Below, in pieces: positions 39,530 to 49,434 of a stretch of 64,000 nucleotides of DNA (its first letter is position 1; each line of letters starts with the position of its first letter). Source of the stretch: Medicago truncatula (Eukaryota; Streptophyta; Magnoliopsida; Fabales; Fabaceae); contig NC_053045.1 of NCBI RefSeq assembly GCF_003473485.1, positions 56,338,494 through 56,402,493 on the forward strand, read 5' to 3'. The translations under genes were made by a program, and so were the position numbers. The notes below the pieces were generated by a model, which saw only the letters and a program-made list of their open reading frames with translations, ran no database searches and was not told the origin of the DNA.

Positions 39530-40830
39530 GTTTTCATGGAAATGATAAGAAGCAAGTTGAGAGGGTGAAAGGAAAAACATTTATCCTTCTCTAGTATGGC
39601 TGTTTTAATCAGGACAACGTTCCAAGATATTCCTACCTATGTTATAAGTTGCTTTTTGATTCCTCGAGGGAATTTGTGATAGAATTAAACAATCTATATG
39701 TAGGTTTTGGTGGGGAGGAACATATAACAAAAGGAAAATTCATCGGAGGAAATAAGATAATTTGTTTAGGTCCAAGTATATATGATGGTGGACTTGGGTT
39801 CAGAAACATAAGGAGCTTCATTGAAGCATTCTTGGCTAAGCAATTTTGGAGGCTTCACACTGAGCCTATTACTATGCTTGCTAAATGACTCAAGGTAATA
39901 TACTTTCCCCATGTTGATAATGGGTTTAAAGTCTTAACCCAAAACTTGGAATAAAACCTTGTTTGACACTATTTTTCATAGTAATGAGAGCAGTCAAATC
40001 AAGCAACGTTCTCTAATCCAAGAGCAAATTGAAGATAAGTTTATGTGTATGTTTTTCAAGGATGGGAATTATTCTGTAAAAACTGGCTATAAAGCATCGA
40101 AGAGTCATCATAGAGGTGACAAAAAGATTTGGAAGAAATTATGGAATCTCCACACTATACCTAAGCACAAAGATTTCCCATGACACATTCTTAAAGACTC
40201 TATGCATGTCATGAGTGAGTTAAATCATAAAGGCTTGGCCGGAGACGTTTTATGCCCTAGATGTGCCAATAAAGTGGAAATTGTGAACTATCTTTACATG
40301 GAAGGTGATTTTGGTATGAAGGCTTGGTTTGGATCTACCTTTGGTATTCAATTCCTAAATATCATTATGTGTGATTTCATACACTAGCCGAGACAGATTA
40401 TTGGCAGTTTGAATGATGAGGCCATTAAATACACAACGTCGCTAATGTATAATATATGGTTTGCGAGGTACAGCCTGATTTTTTAAAGTAAAGACATTAC
40501 TATTTTAGATACTATAAAAAACAAGAAGAACACCATTTTTTAGTACATACAATGTGATAAAATCAATACAAACCCCTGAAAATCATACTAGGAGAGCCAT
40601 ATAACAAACATATCAAACGAGGGTTTTGGGAAAAACCCATAGCAGGGACGGTTATAGTTAACACATATGCAAATCTATCACAAGAATATACATGGAGTTT
40701 GGGAGCTATCTATAGAGATACAAATGGTGAAGTTTTGACTACAATGTCTTGGAAGCAGGAGAGTTTTAAGGACCTTTTTGTCGATATGGGATATTTTCTA
40801 TGTGGGTCACACCACTGTTTTTATTTTATT
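39530..40830 (+). mobile_element. LINE 3' half, decayed (RT end, zf-RVT, RNase H)
   Basis: In order on plus: KHLSFSSMAVLIRTTFQDIP and TYVISCFLIPRGICDRIKQS (end of the reverse transcriptase), GGLGFRNIRSFIEAFLAKQF (a typical LINE motif), FKDGNYSVKTGYKA then IWKKLWNLHTIPKHKDF and CPRCANKVEIVNYLYMEG (zf-RVT), and finally WEKPIAGTVIVNTYANLSQE and TWSLGAIYRDTNGEVLTTMS (RNase H-like). Several frame changes and stops separate these blocks. It is far more decayed than the LINE tail at 36503. Confidence 0.82.
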
Positions 40831-41042
40831 AAATAATCATCATGAAAATGACTGTTGTCTTAAATTGTGTAAACGATTTACACTTTATAATTGAAATTTT
40901 TCTTTTAAAATAAGGGACTAAAACTTCTTTGTTTTAAAAATAGTAAGATCATGAGTACATTTAAGTCTATATGCTTTAATTTGTTTATGACCAAATATAA
41001 TTTGGACTTTTTTGACTAAAAACTAGCACTAATGCTGTTGTA

Positions 41043-41322
41043 AAAGAATAAGGTGATAAGTAGGGTACCATGGAAGAATGGTGGGTAATTTACCCTAATC
41101 AATACATATTAGCCACATAAGCACATTTTAAGTGGTATTCATGAACTATCTTGACTCCACCAACTAATTGCTCATTTTTATTGGTTGGTGGGTAAATTAC
41201 CCACCATTCTTCAAGGGTAATCTAGAAAAAAACCAAAGAATAAGGTGACAACTAGGGTACCATGGAAGAATGGTGGGTAATTTACCCCAATCAATACATA
41301 TTAGCCACATAAGCACATTTAG
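41043..41322. repeat. MITE plus a second partial copy, nested direct and inverted repeats
   Basis: 41043-41130 and 41235-41322 are direct copies (AAAGAATAAGGTGA to GCACATTT) that differ at only a few bases. Between them, 41183-41220 carries an inverted copy of the GAAGAATGGTGGGTAATTTA block. The simplest reading is a MITE of about 155 bp (41065-41220, ends GGGTACC..GAAGAATGGTGGG) followed by a copy of its left half and left flank. Confidence 0.75.
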
Positions 41323-41362
41323 ATATAAAGAGAACAGTTTTCGTTTTGGTTGAAAAAGAAAA

Positions 41363-41668
41363 GGGTAAATATCTCTTTTCGTCCCTGTAATATTAGCGAA
41401 TTCCGGTTTTAATCCCTGTAAATAAAAAGATTTAGATTTTGTCCATGTAATTTCAGATTCCTCCTACTTTTGGTCCCTGTTATTTCAGATTCCTCCACTT
41501 TTGATCCCTCATTTTACGTGCCATGTATGCAGATTATGCTGACGTGATGGAATGAGCGATCAAAAGTGGAAGAATTTGAAATTACAGGGACAAAATCTAA
41601 ATCTTTTTTTTACAGAGATTAAAATCAAAATTCGCTAATATTACAGGGACGAAAAGAGATATTTACTC
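41363..41668. mobile_element. Mutator-like MITE, nearly palindromic, 9-bp TSD
   Basis: The left end GGGTAAATATCTCTTTTCGT and the right end, on the complement, GAGTAAATATCTCTTTTCGT continue inward as inverted copies nearly to the centre (CCCTGTAATATTAGCGAATT in both). AAAAGAAAA flanks both sides (41354-41362 and 41669-41677), a 9-bp duplication, though its simple composition weakens it. It lies about 320 bases upstream of the gene at 41988. Confidence 0.8.
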
Positions 41669-41987
41669 AAAAGAAAATAGTAAAAAAGGTGAAGAATTTT
41701 TTTTGAGAGGTAAAGGAGGTTGGATTGATAGGGCATGCTATACTACGTTTGGCTTACGCATATACAAGCCGTTACTTTATTATCTGAATGGAACAATATT
41801 ATATTCCAATTGACGTAAATACCCTTCCGTAGAATACGATACCCCTTTCCGCTCAGTATCCAACCTCCGTACCCTTTATCGTCATTTCCTCTCTCGTTCC
41901 TCTATTTACTACTACACACTCTTTCTCTCGCTTTCATCTTTCTACTCCTACCATTCCCAATCCAAAAACCTTCAACAATTTTCATTC

Positions 41988-42404
41988 ATGGCGGAAGAAG
42001 AAGATTCAACTCTCGAATCACCACATTCCCTCAAATATAAACTCAAATCCTCTCTCTGTTTTTCATGCTGTTTCTCTCACCATCGCGTGAAACCGAGAAT
42101 CGTTCGAAGTTCATCGCTTCGAACTCATAATCGCAATCACAACAACAACTCTCGCTCAATTGATTTGCCGCATTTAAAGGAAAAATGCACCAATTTCATC
42201 TCCCGGATCGTTCACCACCGCCGCCGCCATTCCGCCGATTTCCACTACGACGCTCTCAGTTACGCGTTGAATTTCGAAGATGATGCCAACGACGAGAAGT
42301 CTGTTGATGATCTCAGGAGTTTCTCGGCGAGATTACCGGCTTCTCCGCCGTTATCGCCGAAAGCGGCAGTTAATGATACCGTGAAAATCGCCGCTATCAG
42401 TTGA
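41988..42404 (+). CDS. Small plant protein with YDALSYALNF motif, function unknown
   Basis: An intronless frame of 138 residues. The N-terminus is acidic, then a Cys-rich stretch SSLCFSCCFSHHRVKPRIVR (residues 20-40), a basic middle, and a conserved-looking block FHYDALSYALNF (residues 84-95) followed by an acidic run and FSARLPASPPLSPK. The gene at 58614 shares the block FQYDAHSYALNF then an acidic run and FSTRF, so the two are distant paralogues. I recall a plant family with this signature among stress-induced proteins but cannot assign a biochemical function. No membrane segment or signal peptide. The start is the first ATG and gives the full-length frame. Confidence 0.8.
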   Translation: MAEEEDSTLESPHSLKYKLKSSLCFSCCFSHHRVKPRIVRSSSLRTHNRNHNNNSRSIDLPHLKEKCTNFISRIVHHRRRHSADFHYDALSYALNFEDDANDEKSVDDLRSFSARLPASPPLSPKAAVNDTVKIAAIS

Positions 42405-44104
42405 TCTTAAATGTAACGGCGCAGATCTAGAATTTTGCAATGCAGGTGCAGGCATAGGATAAAAACTCCGATCCGGTGACGTTTTAGAACAGTTTTTTGG
42501 ATTTTGTTATTTGTGTTTATGTCATTTTTTCTTTTTCATTTTATTGTAGATAATGAATGTTTATGGAATTTAAACGAAATGAATAAGAATTAGGAAAGAA
42601 AACAAAGGATAAATGTGAAAAATGATGATGGTGGTGGTTTTACTCTCTTGATGGTGTTTCTTCGCTGTTTTTGTTTGCTACTATATTAATTATTATTTTT
42701 TCACAATTTTCAATTCAATATATTCTATTTAAAAAAAGTCTTGTGGTATTCAAAATCATTCAAATTTTGAAGGATTGTTTAATAAATTGGATTTTGATGG
42801 ATTTTGTGGGATTTTGTAGTGTAATTTTAACAAGAAAAAATCTTTCATGAAAATATGAGATTTCTTGAGATTGTTTTTATTTTAAAAGTTACTATCTTTT
42901 TCTTCTCATCTCTCTCTCTCTCCCCCTCCCTATTCTCTCTTCGTTTCTCTATCTCTCCATTCTCTCTCTCTCTCTCTCTCATCTCTCATCCCCCCTCTCA
43001 ATATTATGATAGAGAGTATGTCGTAATCAATGTTCCGCAAATCGAGTGTTAAATCTCCGAGATTATCGAGTTGACATTTTTAGGTACAAAAATCGTGTTA
43101 ACTCTGAGGTAAAATCGGTTTCTGGTAAAATTGGAAGGTTTAACGAGTTTGACTGAGTTAACACTCGGTAAACTCGTGTAACTCGACCGATTTGTAATGG
43201 CTGACACAATATTTTTTTTTTGAAAGATTTGTAAGTGTTGGCATAATTTTAAATATGTACGATTGAATTTTATGGGAATAACATTTTTAACAAATAAAAA
43301 ATGTGTATTGAGAATAATGTGTTAGAGTGTTTTTTAGTCCCTTAAAATCTTATAAATTTCATAAAATTCTTAAAATTTGAAAATCTATAGTAAAAGAATT
43401 TTTTATTGGTTTTATTTTTCTTTATTCAAACGCTAGAATTTATTTGTTCATTATTTTTATCATTCACGCTTGTAAGTTTGCTCTGCTCTTTTTCTCCTAA
43501 AATTTATTGAATCTTTTGAAATTTTAAAATCACATGAAATCCTTAAAAGTCTGTGTGATAAATCCTTTAAAATCTTGAGTGTATAAAGTCTTTTACATAA
43601 AAAGTCTTTTAAAATCTCACAGAATCAATACAATTTCACACAGTCTTTTAAAATCTTAAAGACTTTTTTTATTAAAATAGTCTTTTAAAATCCTAATCCA
43701 ATACACCCCCCTTACATTTACGATAGTGAAAAATGCACAAATAATTAATAAGAACACTTAAAACTATTTTTCTCTCTTTTTTATTTATATATTTTTCTCT
43801 CTCTTTTATTTATATATTTGTCAGGATGGATGAGTTGTTACTTTTGGATTTTTGAGTTTTTTTTTTTTTTTTTGAATAATGGATTTTCGAGATTTTGAGT
43901 AGCGTTGAAAATTGGGAGAGGTGGTGATGGATTGGTAATGTTAACTGAAACTCTGACACATGACGACTCTATTCATATTTTGTCACGCTCTTGGACCTTT
44001 GTTTGTTGGTACTGCAAATATTTTACCCAATATCTTAATCTTGTGAATCAAATTTACAATATTTTAAACTTGAAAGTCAAGAACCTTTCCATTTATCTTA
44101 GAGT
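42405..44104. other. Downstream region and repeat-like AT-rich DNA
   Basis: 42405-42640 is the 3' flank of the gene at 41988. 42905-42990 is a (CT)n-rich tract. 42730-42840 and 43330-43710 share GGATTTTGATGGATTTTGTG-like and AAAATCTTAAAATC-like phrases in opposite orientation, and the right end reads CCTAATCCAATACACCCCC; this resembles an AT-rich non-autonomous transposon of about 1 kb, but no target duplication was found. Confidence 0.4.
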
Positions 44105-44488
44105 AAATTCTATGGTACACTTAAAATTTTGAGTGTATCGGTGCATCAAACCTTTAAATTAATAATTAAATTAGTTATTTTTTGAAGAAAAAAAAATCAT
44201 TTTCTATCATTGAAAATTATAATACTTAAATCCTATTTACCAAAAGCATCGATAAATTTAAAATTGACTTTTTTTGAATTTTTATTACTCATAAAAAAGA
44301 ATATTTATTATTTTTTATGAGAAAATGTTAAAAATTTAATATGATTCTTATAAATATTGAAATGAAATTTTTTCCTTATGAAATGATGTTTTCTAATATA
44401 TAATATTGACAAATATCTATTTATTTCATAAAATGATCGTTAATTTATAAATTTATGAAGTGGAAGTACTGGTACACCTCAATGTAGA
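44105..44488. mobile_element. Second copy of the TTCTATGGTACA MITE, opposite orientation
   Basis: It begins ATTCTATGGTACACTTAAAA and ends TGGTACACCTCAATGTAGAA. Read in this direction it follows the complement of 35486-35883 in order: GTGTATCGGT, the AT-rich body, ATGATTCTTATAAA, GACAAATATCT, then the second end. The differences between copies are many, so they are not recent duplicates. Confidence 0.65.
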
Positions 44489-44923
44489 AGTTCCCTTATC
44501 TTAGAGCATCCACATCCATGCCACCCAAATGGATGGTATAAATGAGACTCACATAATATATTATACTATTACTTTACACTTTTCAATTATTTAAATCATT
44601 TTAACTACATTTTCTAAATATTCATACCACTCCTCTAAAACTCTAAAATGGGTCTCACTTATCTTACAACTACAATATATTTTAAATTATATTTTACAAT
44701 AATATATAAAATATGTAATGAAAATATATAAAATGTATCACACAATAGACTCAAAATGAATCAAAATATCTAAATAATAAATAAAATTAAATGAAAATTA
44801 TACGAAAATATATTAAATAATGTACTACTTGACACAAATAAGTTATAAGAAAATACATTAATAAAATTATTAAACGTTGAAATAAACTACTACCTCAAAA
44901 TATACTAAATTTTAAAATAATTT

Positions 44924-46110
44924 TTAGTTGCGGTTATTCTCATGCCCAAAACGTTCCCATATATGTTCTATCAAATCTTGTTGAAGGTGTCGATGAATTT
45001 GCTTATCTTGAACATGGTGTCTTCTACGTAGGAACTCGCGAAAATCAATATTAGAATCGTTTGATGGTGCAATTGGGTCATTGCCAAGATGATCATAAGA
45101 ATAATCAAAATTGACACCATATGTAGCACGCTCATCTTCAACAATCATGTTGTGTAATATGATGCACGTATTCATTATGCGCTTCAGTGAATCTAGATGC
45201 CAAGATCGAGTCAGGTTACGTATGATTGCAAATCGGGATTGGAGAACTACAAATGCTCGTTCGATATCCTTCCTTGCGCCTTCTTGATGTTGGGCAAACA
45301 ATTTTATCTTTCCTCCTTGTGGCATCGGGGTGCTTTTCACAAATGTGGCCCATTCAGGATAAATGCCATCAAATAAATAATAACTCATGTTGTATTCAGT
45401 ATGATTTATTGAATAACGAACCTCTAGAGCTCGCCCTTGCACAACATCATTGAAGACATCAGATTGGTTCAACCCGTTGATTTCGTTGTTTGAACCGGCT
45501 ACCCCAAAGAATGCATGCCAAATCCATAGAGGTCTTGTGAAGCAATTGCCTCAAGCATAACAGTGGGTTTACCATGATCACCTCGAACATACTGCCCTTT
45601 CAATGCGACTGGACAATTTTTCCATTCCCGATGCATACAATCAATACTACCCAACATACTTGGAAAACCACGTGCCTCCCCCATCTGCAACAGGTGTTCG
45701 ATATCTTCAGTCGTTGGCTTTCGCAAATATTGTGGCCCAAATACACTGATCACACCCCTTGTAAACTTATCGACACGTTTTAGTGTTGCAGTTTCACCAA
45801 TTCTCAAATAGTCATCCACACTATCAGCAGATGTTCCATATGCCAACATACGAATAACAACAGTGCATTTTTGTAGTGGTGAAATACCTGATCTACTAGT
45901 TGCATCAACCCTCAGCTGAAAATACCCATCATATTGGCCAAGAGCTTCAACTATGCGAAGAAAGACATGTTTATGCATTCGGTACCTTAGACAGAACTGC
46001 TCATCCGTGTACACTAGAGTTTCTGAAAAATAATCATTGAATAATCGCTTGTGTCCTTCTTCGCGATTCCTCTCTATATTCCTTCCATGTGAAGAGAAGT
46101 ATGATATTGA
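44924..46110 (-). pseudogene. PIF/Harbinger transposase (DDE_Tnp_4, HARBI1-like), broken
   Basis: On minus: HKRLFNDYFSETLVYTDEQF, MHKHVFLRIVEALGQYDGYF, RMLAYGTSADSVDDYLRIGE, GSIDCMHREWKNCPVALKGQ, GKPTVMLEAIASQDL, then after a one-base frame change at about 45530 (the expected LWIWHAFFGVAGSNN follows in another frame) NQSDVFNDVV, ARKDIERAFVVLQSRFAIIR and MNTCIILHNMIVEDER. The first catalytic Asp (SIDCMH) is present, with the usual following Trp changed to Arg. The second catalytic Asp region reads SNNEING where NDIN is usual, so it is probably changed to Glu. The Glu of the IERAF motif remains. No active enzyme is expected. Confidence 0.88.
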
Positions 46111-46146
46111 ATGTGAACAAAGAGGGAAGTTGAGATTTTTTTTTTT

Positions 46147-46536
46147 TTAAAGGAATGAAATTGAGAGAAGTATGATTTTTTCCAAGCCACCTTGAGTGCA
46201 AGATTTTAGTGTTGAAGTCTCTTGATCATTTGATTGCACACAACCATTACCAATATGAACCTCATGAGACATAGTGGGGTTAGTTGATTGAGATGAAAAT
46301 TGTTGAGATTGATATTGGTAAGGTGAAGTATGATATGGGTAATTTCCAAAAGGTAGATTATTTTGTGGAATTGGAATAAAAGGAGAATTTAAAAAAATTG
46401 GATTATGATGTGGATTTGGGTTATGAGATGTACTTCCAAAATATGAGTTGTTTTGTTGATTTGGGTTACAAAGAGGATTACCACCATTTTGTATATAATT
46501 GGACCAAAATCCTTGATTGTTGGGGTTCATTTTCAA
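46147..46536 (-). pseudogene. ORF1 N-terminal fragment of PIF/Harbinger element
   Basis: A frame of 129 residues starts MKMNPNNQGFWSNYIQNGGN and is rich in Asn, Pro, Gln, Ser and Tyr up to about residue 105. PIF/Pong-type elements carry a second protein with an Asn/Pro/Gln-rich start and a Myb-like domain that binds the element's ends. Here the Myb-like part is missing and the frame runs into unrelated sequence (GGLEKIILLSISFL), so the fragment is not functional. Confidence 0.7.
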
Positions 46537-46866
46537 AAGAAATGTGTAGTTTTTTTTTTTTTTTTTTTTACCATGGAATAGGATAAATAATCAAATATAT
46601 ATGTTAAAAAAAATTAGCCGTTGCATGAGTGAAAAAAATATATATTACCGTTGCATGAGTTAAATATGTATGAAGAGAAATGTATAGTTTGTTGGCTTGA
46701 ATAAAATATATATTACCGTTGGGCTTCTCTTCAATAATATAAATATTAATTAAAAGAAAAAAAAAACTCAAAAGTAATACAAAATGTGCACAAATCAGAC
46801 AATTGCAGGAAAAGGAAGGTAGTAATATAGTAATGCATTACTACCATGGATAGTTTAACTACTCAA

Positions 46867-48900
46867 TTTCAATGCCAATTATCCATGATCTTATGACACA
46901 AAAGCATTGGACAGTGTGATACCACCCATATGTGCAGGCGATGTGCATGTTCTTAGAACTTAATAGTCAACATTAAAAAAATAATTCTACCATTGTTTTG
47001 ATTTGTTGCGATAAAAATCCTCTAATTTTTCAATCCAACATGATGATTTTTACCATTTAGACTATGGACTTGGATTACAACACAATGCTGTAACAGATCA
47101 AAACTGTTTGATTTGATTCAATGATCAAAATGATAAAATTGATGTATAATCTGATCCGTTCGATGTCACATCAACGGTTGTGATTGATTACAGTGTAAAA
47201 TTATGTGCTTTTTTACAACATCAAATCGAGATTCTTTATATAATGGAAAAACTCAAGATGTGCTGAACCTTTTAACTTGATGGTGTGAGTGTGACACCAA
47301 GAAAATCAACAAGTGTTAATTGCTATTTGTATTCTTTTGTTCCAATCATAAAAAAAATGTCTTTAAGAAACAACGATTGTGAGAGTCGCATAAAACCCAA
47401 AATGAACAATACCATATAAATACAATGTCATGAACTTGACGTCAAAATAAATTTATTTTTAGTAATATATTGTCTTAAATACCTTTGTAGTCCCATAGTT
47501 TTTTTTTTTCTTGCCATTTCAAATACATGAAAAAATACAATGAATAAAAAAACAAAAATACAACACGTTTTTAAGATAGAATAATAAATACAATGTGAAA
47601 TGAAATAAATAATCATAAAATATAAGGATTTTTCCTAAAAAAATAAATAAAACAGGTCATAAGGAATATATAGGCCATGCTTCAGGTATAAATGTTCGTG
47701 ACTTTTATATATATATATTTTTTTGAACAAATCAAAATGAAATACCATTAAAAACCACAATGATTCAATCTGCACAAGGCGTGCTAAAGAAAGACCACCG
47801 ATAAATATTTACACAAACAAGCTGCCACTAAAGAAGCAACAAAAAAAAAAAAAAACAGAAAAGAAATTACACCTGAACACCCATACACAAAAATATAACT
47901 ATAACAAAAAGAAGCATGCCTTGATTTCAGTCAAAGGAACAAATTTAACTTAACAAACCATGCCTAAATTTTTCAATGACACCTACAATATAGAAAATAT
48001 AATAAAATTTTAATATCTTTTTGAACTGCACCAACGATAAAACATTTTTATTGAAAAATCTGTTTAAGGATATAATTGAAAAAATCCAGCCTAAAATTCC
48101 ATATCCCTATTATATATTGTTATAGATTAAAAAATATCATGTATATATGTCTAATATAATCAACCCAAGCAAATTTATAAGCATGCCTCTGAAAAAAATT
48201 AAGTATGTTTTTCTAAATAATTAAAAGGCCATGACCCATTTAACCGTCTCATACGATGCATTTGTATTGTACAATCTTCAGGCTCTAATAATTTATAAAA
48301 AAACTTTATGTGCATTTATTATTTTGAATAACTAGAAGTAGGTCTTAGCGATGCAATGCATATGATAATGCGTGTTTATATTTGAAAGAATGATAAGGTG
48401 TGTTGAATTTGGTTTGTTAGTCGATTTAAAACAATTGTAATTAATTATTTTAAGTTAGATGATTGTTCAATAAATTTTTTAAATTGCTCAACCGATCGAT
48501 TATGTCGTAATTCTTGATTGATATATTTTGTGAGTAAATCTTAATCGACATTTGTTTTAAACAAAAATAGTTATAAATCTTGAGTTGAATATTAATCTAA
48601 CAAACAAACCGTTAAAAAAAATATTGTCATGAAAAAAGTAAAGGAATTTTTGTTTTTATTTTTGAAATTAAGTATTCCTTAAAAACAAGTGTAAACTAAT
48701 TCAAAGAAAAAAAACACGTGTAAACTGATTCCCGCGGTACGCACCACTTTCCCGGGAAAATATTAATGATGCCCTTTTTTTCTTTTTCTCTCTGATTTTT
48801 GAAAAATGAATAAAAGAAAGATTTGATTTGATTTGATTCTATTGGTTATTGCGAGAGAAATATCGGCACTGTAAATGGAAGGAAAGAAATAATCCTTCAT
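46867..48900. other. Intergenic AT-rich, upstream of PB1-Raf kinase gene
   Basis: No gene seen. 47730-47930 has an A-rich composition with CCAATG/AAGAAGCAAC phrases and resembles the antisense end of an old LINE, but I cannot support this. The 5' leader of the kinase gene probably begins near 48890. Confidence 0.35.
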
Positions 48901-49100
48901 CACTGATAATACTAAAATCAATCCCTATTTTTAGCATCACATTCATAAATCAATTGTTTTCCATCACCATCATTCTTCGTTTTCAATTATTGATTCATTT
49001 TAATTACACTTTTCACATTTAATTCTCATCATAATTTCGCATTGCTTCGTTTCATTGTGATCTCAAATATCTGATTCTCGATCAACAGTTTTATGCATCC

Positions 49101-49388
49101 ATGGCGTTTGATCAAAATTCCGTTCCAAAAGATCTACGCGTATTGAACGTTGCTCCGATAATGATGGAGGAGCCACTCATTTCTCCGGCAAGCGTCACCT
49201 CGCCGCCGACTCCAGATTCAGTTTCCGATTATTTCTATCAACCGTCGGTCTCGTCCCCCGCAACGTCAGGAACCTGGTGCGTTCGTCCCATTGGATTAAA
49301 CTATGGCTCTAGTTTTGGGAACCGTGTTGTTGCTGGGAATGTATTGAATTTAGGAAATTGGGTAGGGGGTGCAAATAGTAATAATCAC

Positions 49389-49434
<46 letters not shown>

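Larger units (their letters stand above)
44512..46866 (-). mobile_element. PIF/Harbinger DNA transposon, decayed
   Basis: The left end (plus) is TTAGAGCATCCACATCCATG, with TTA as a likely target site and GAGCATCCAC as the inverted end typical of PIF/Harbinger. The right end is weak: near 46846-46866 CTACCATGGATA and CTACTC partly match the inverted complement. Between them, on minus, are an ORF1-type Asn/Pro-rich frame (46536-46147) and a transposase (46110-44924). ORF1 lacks its Myb-like part, so the element is internally deleted. Confidence 0.75.
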
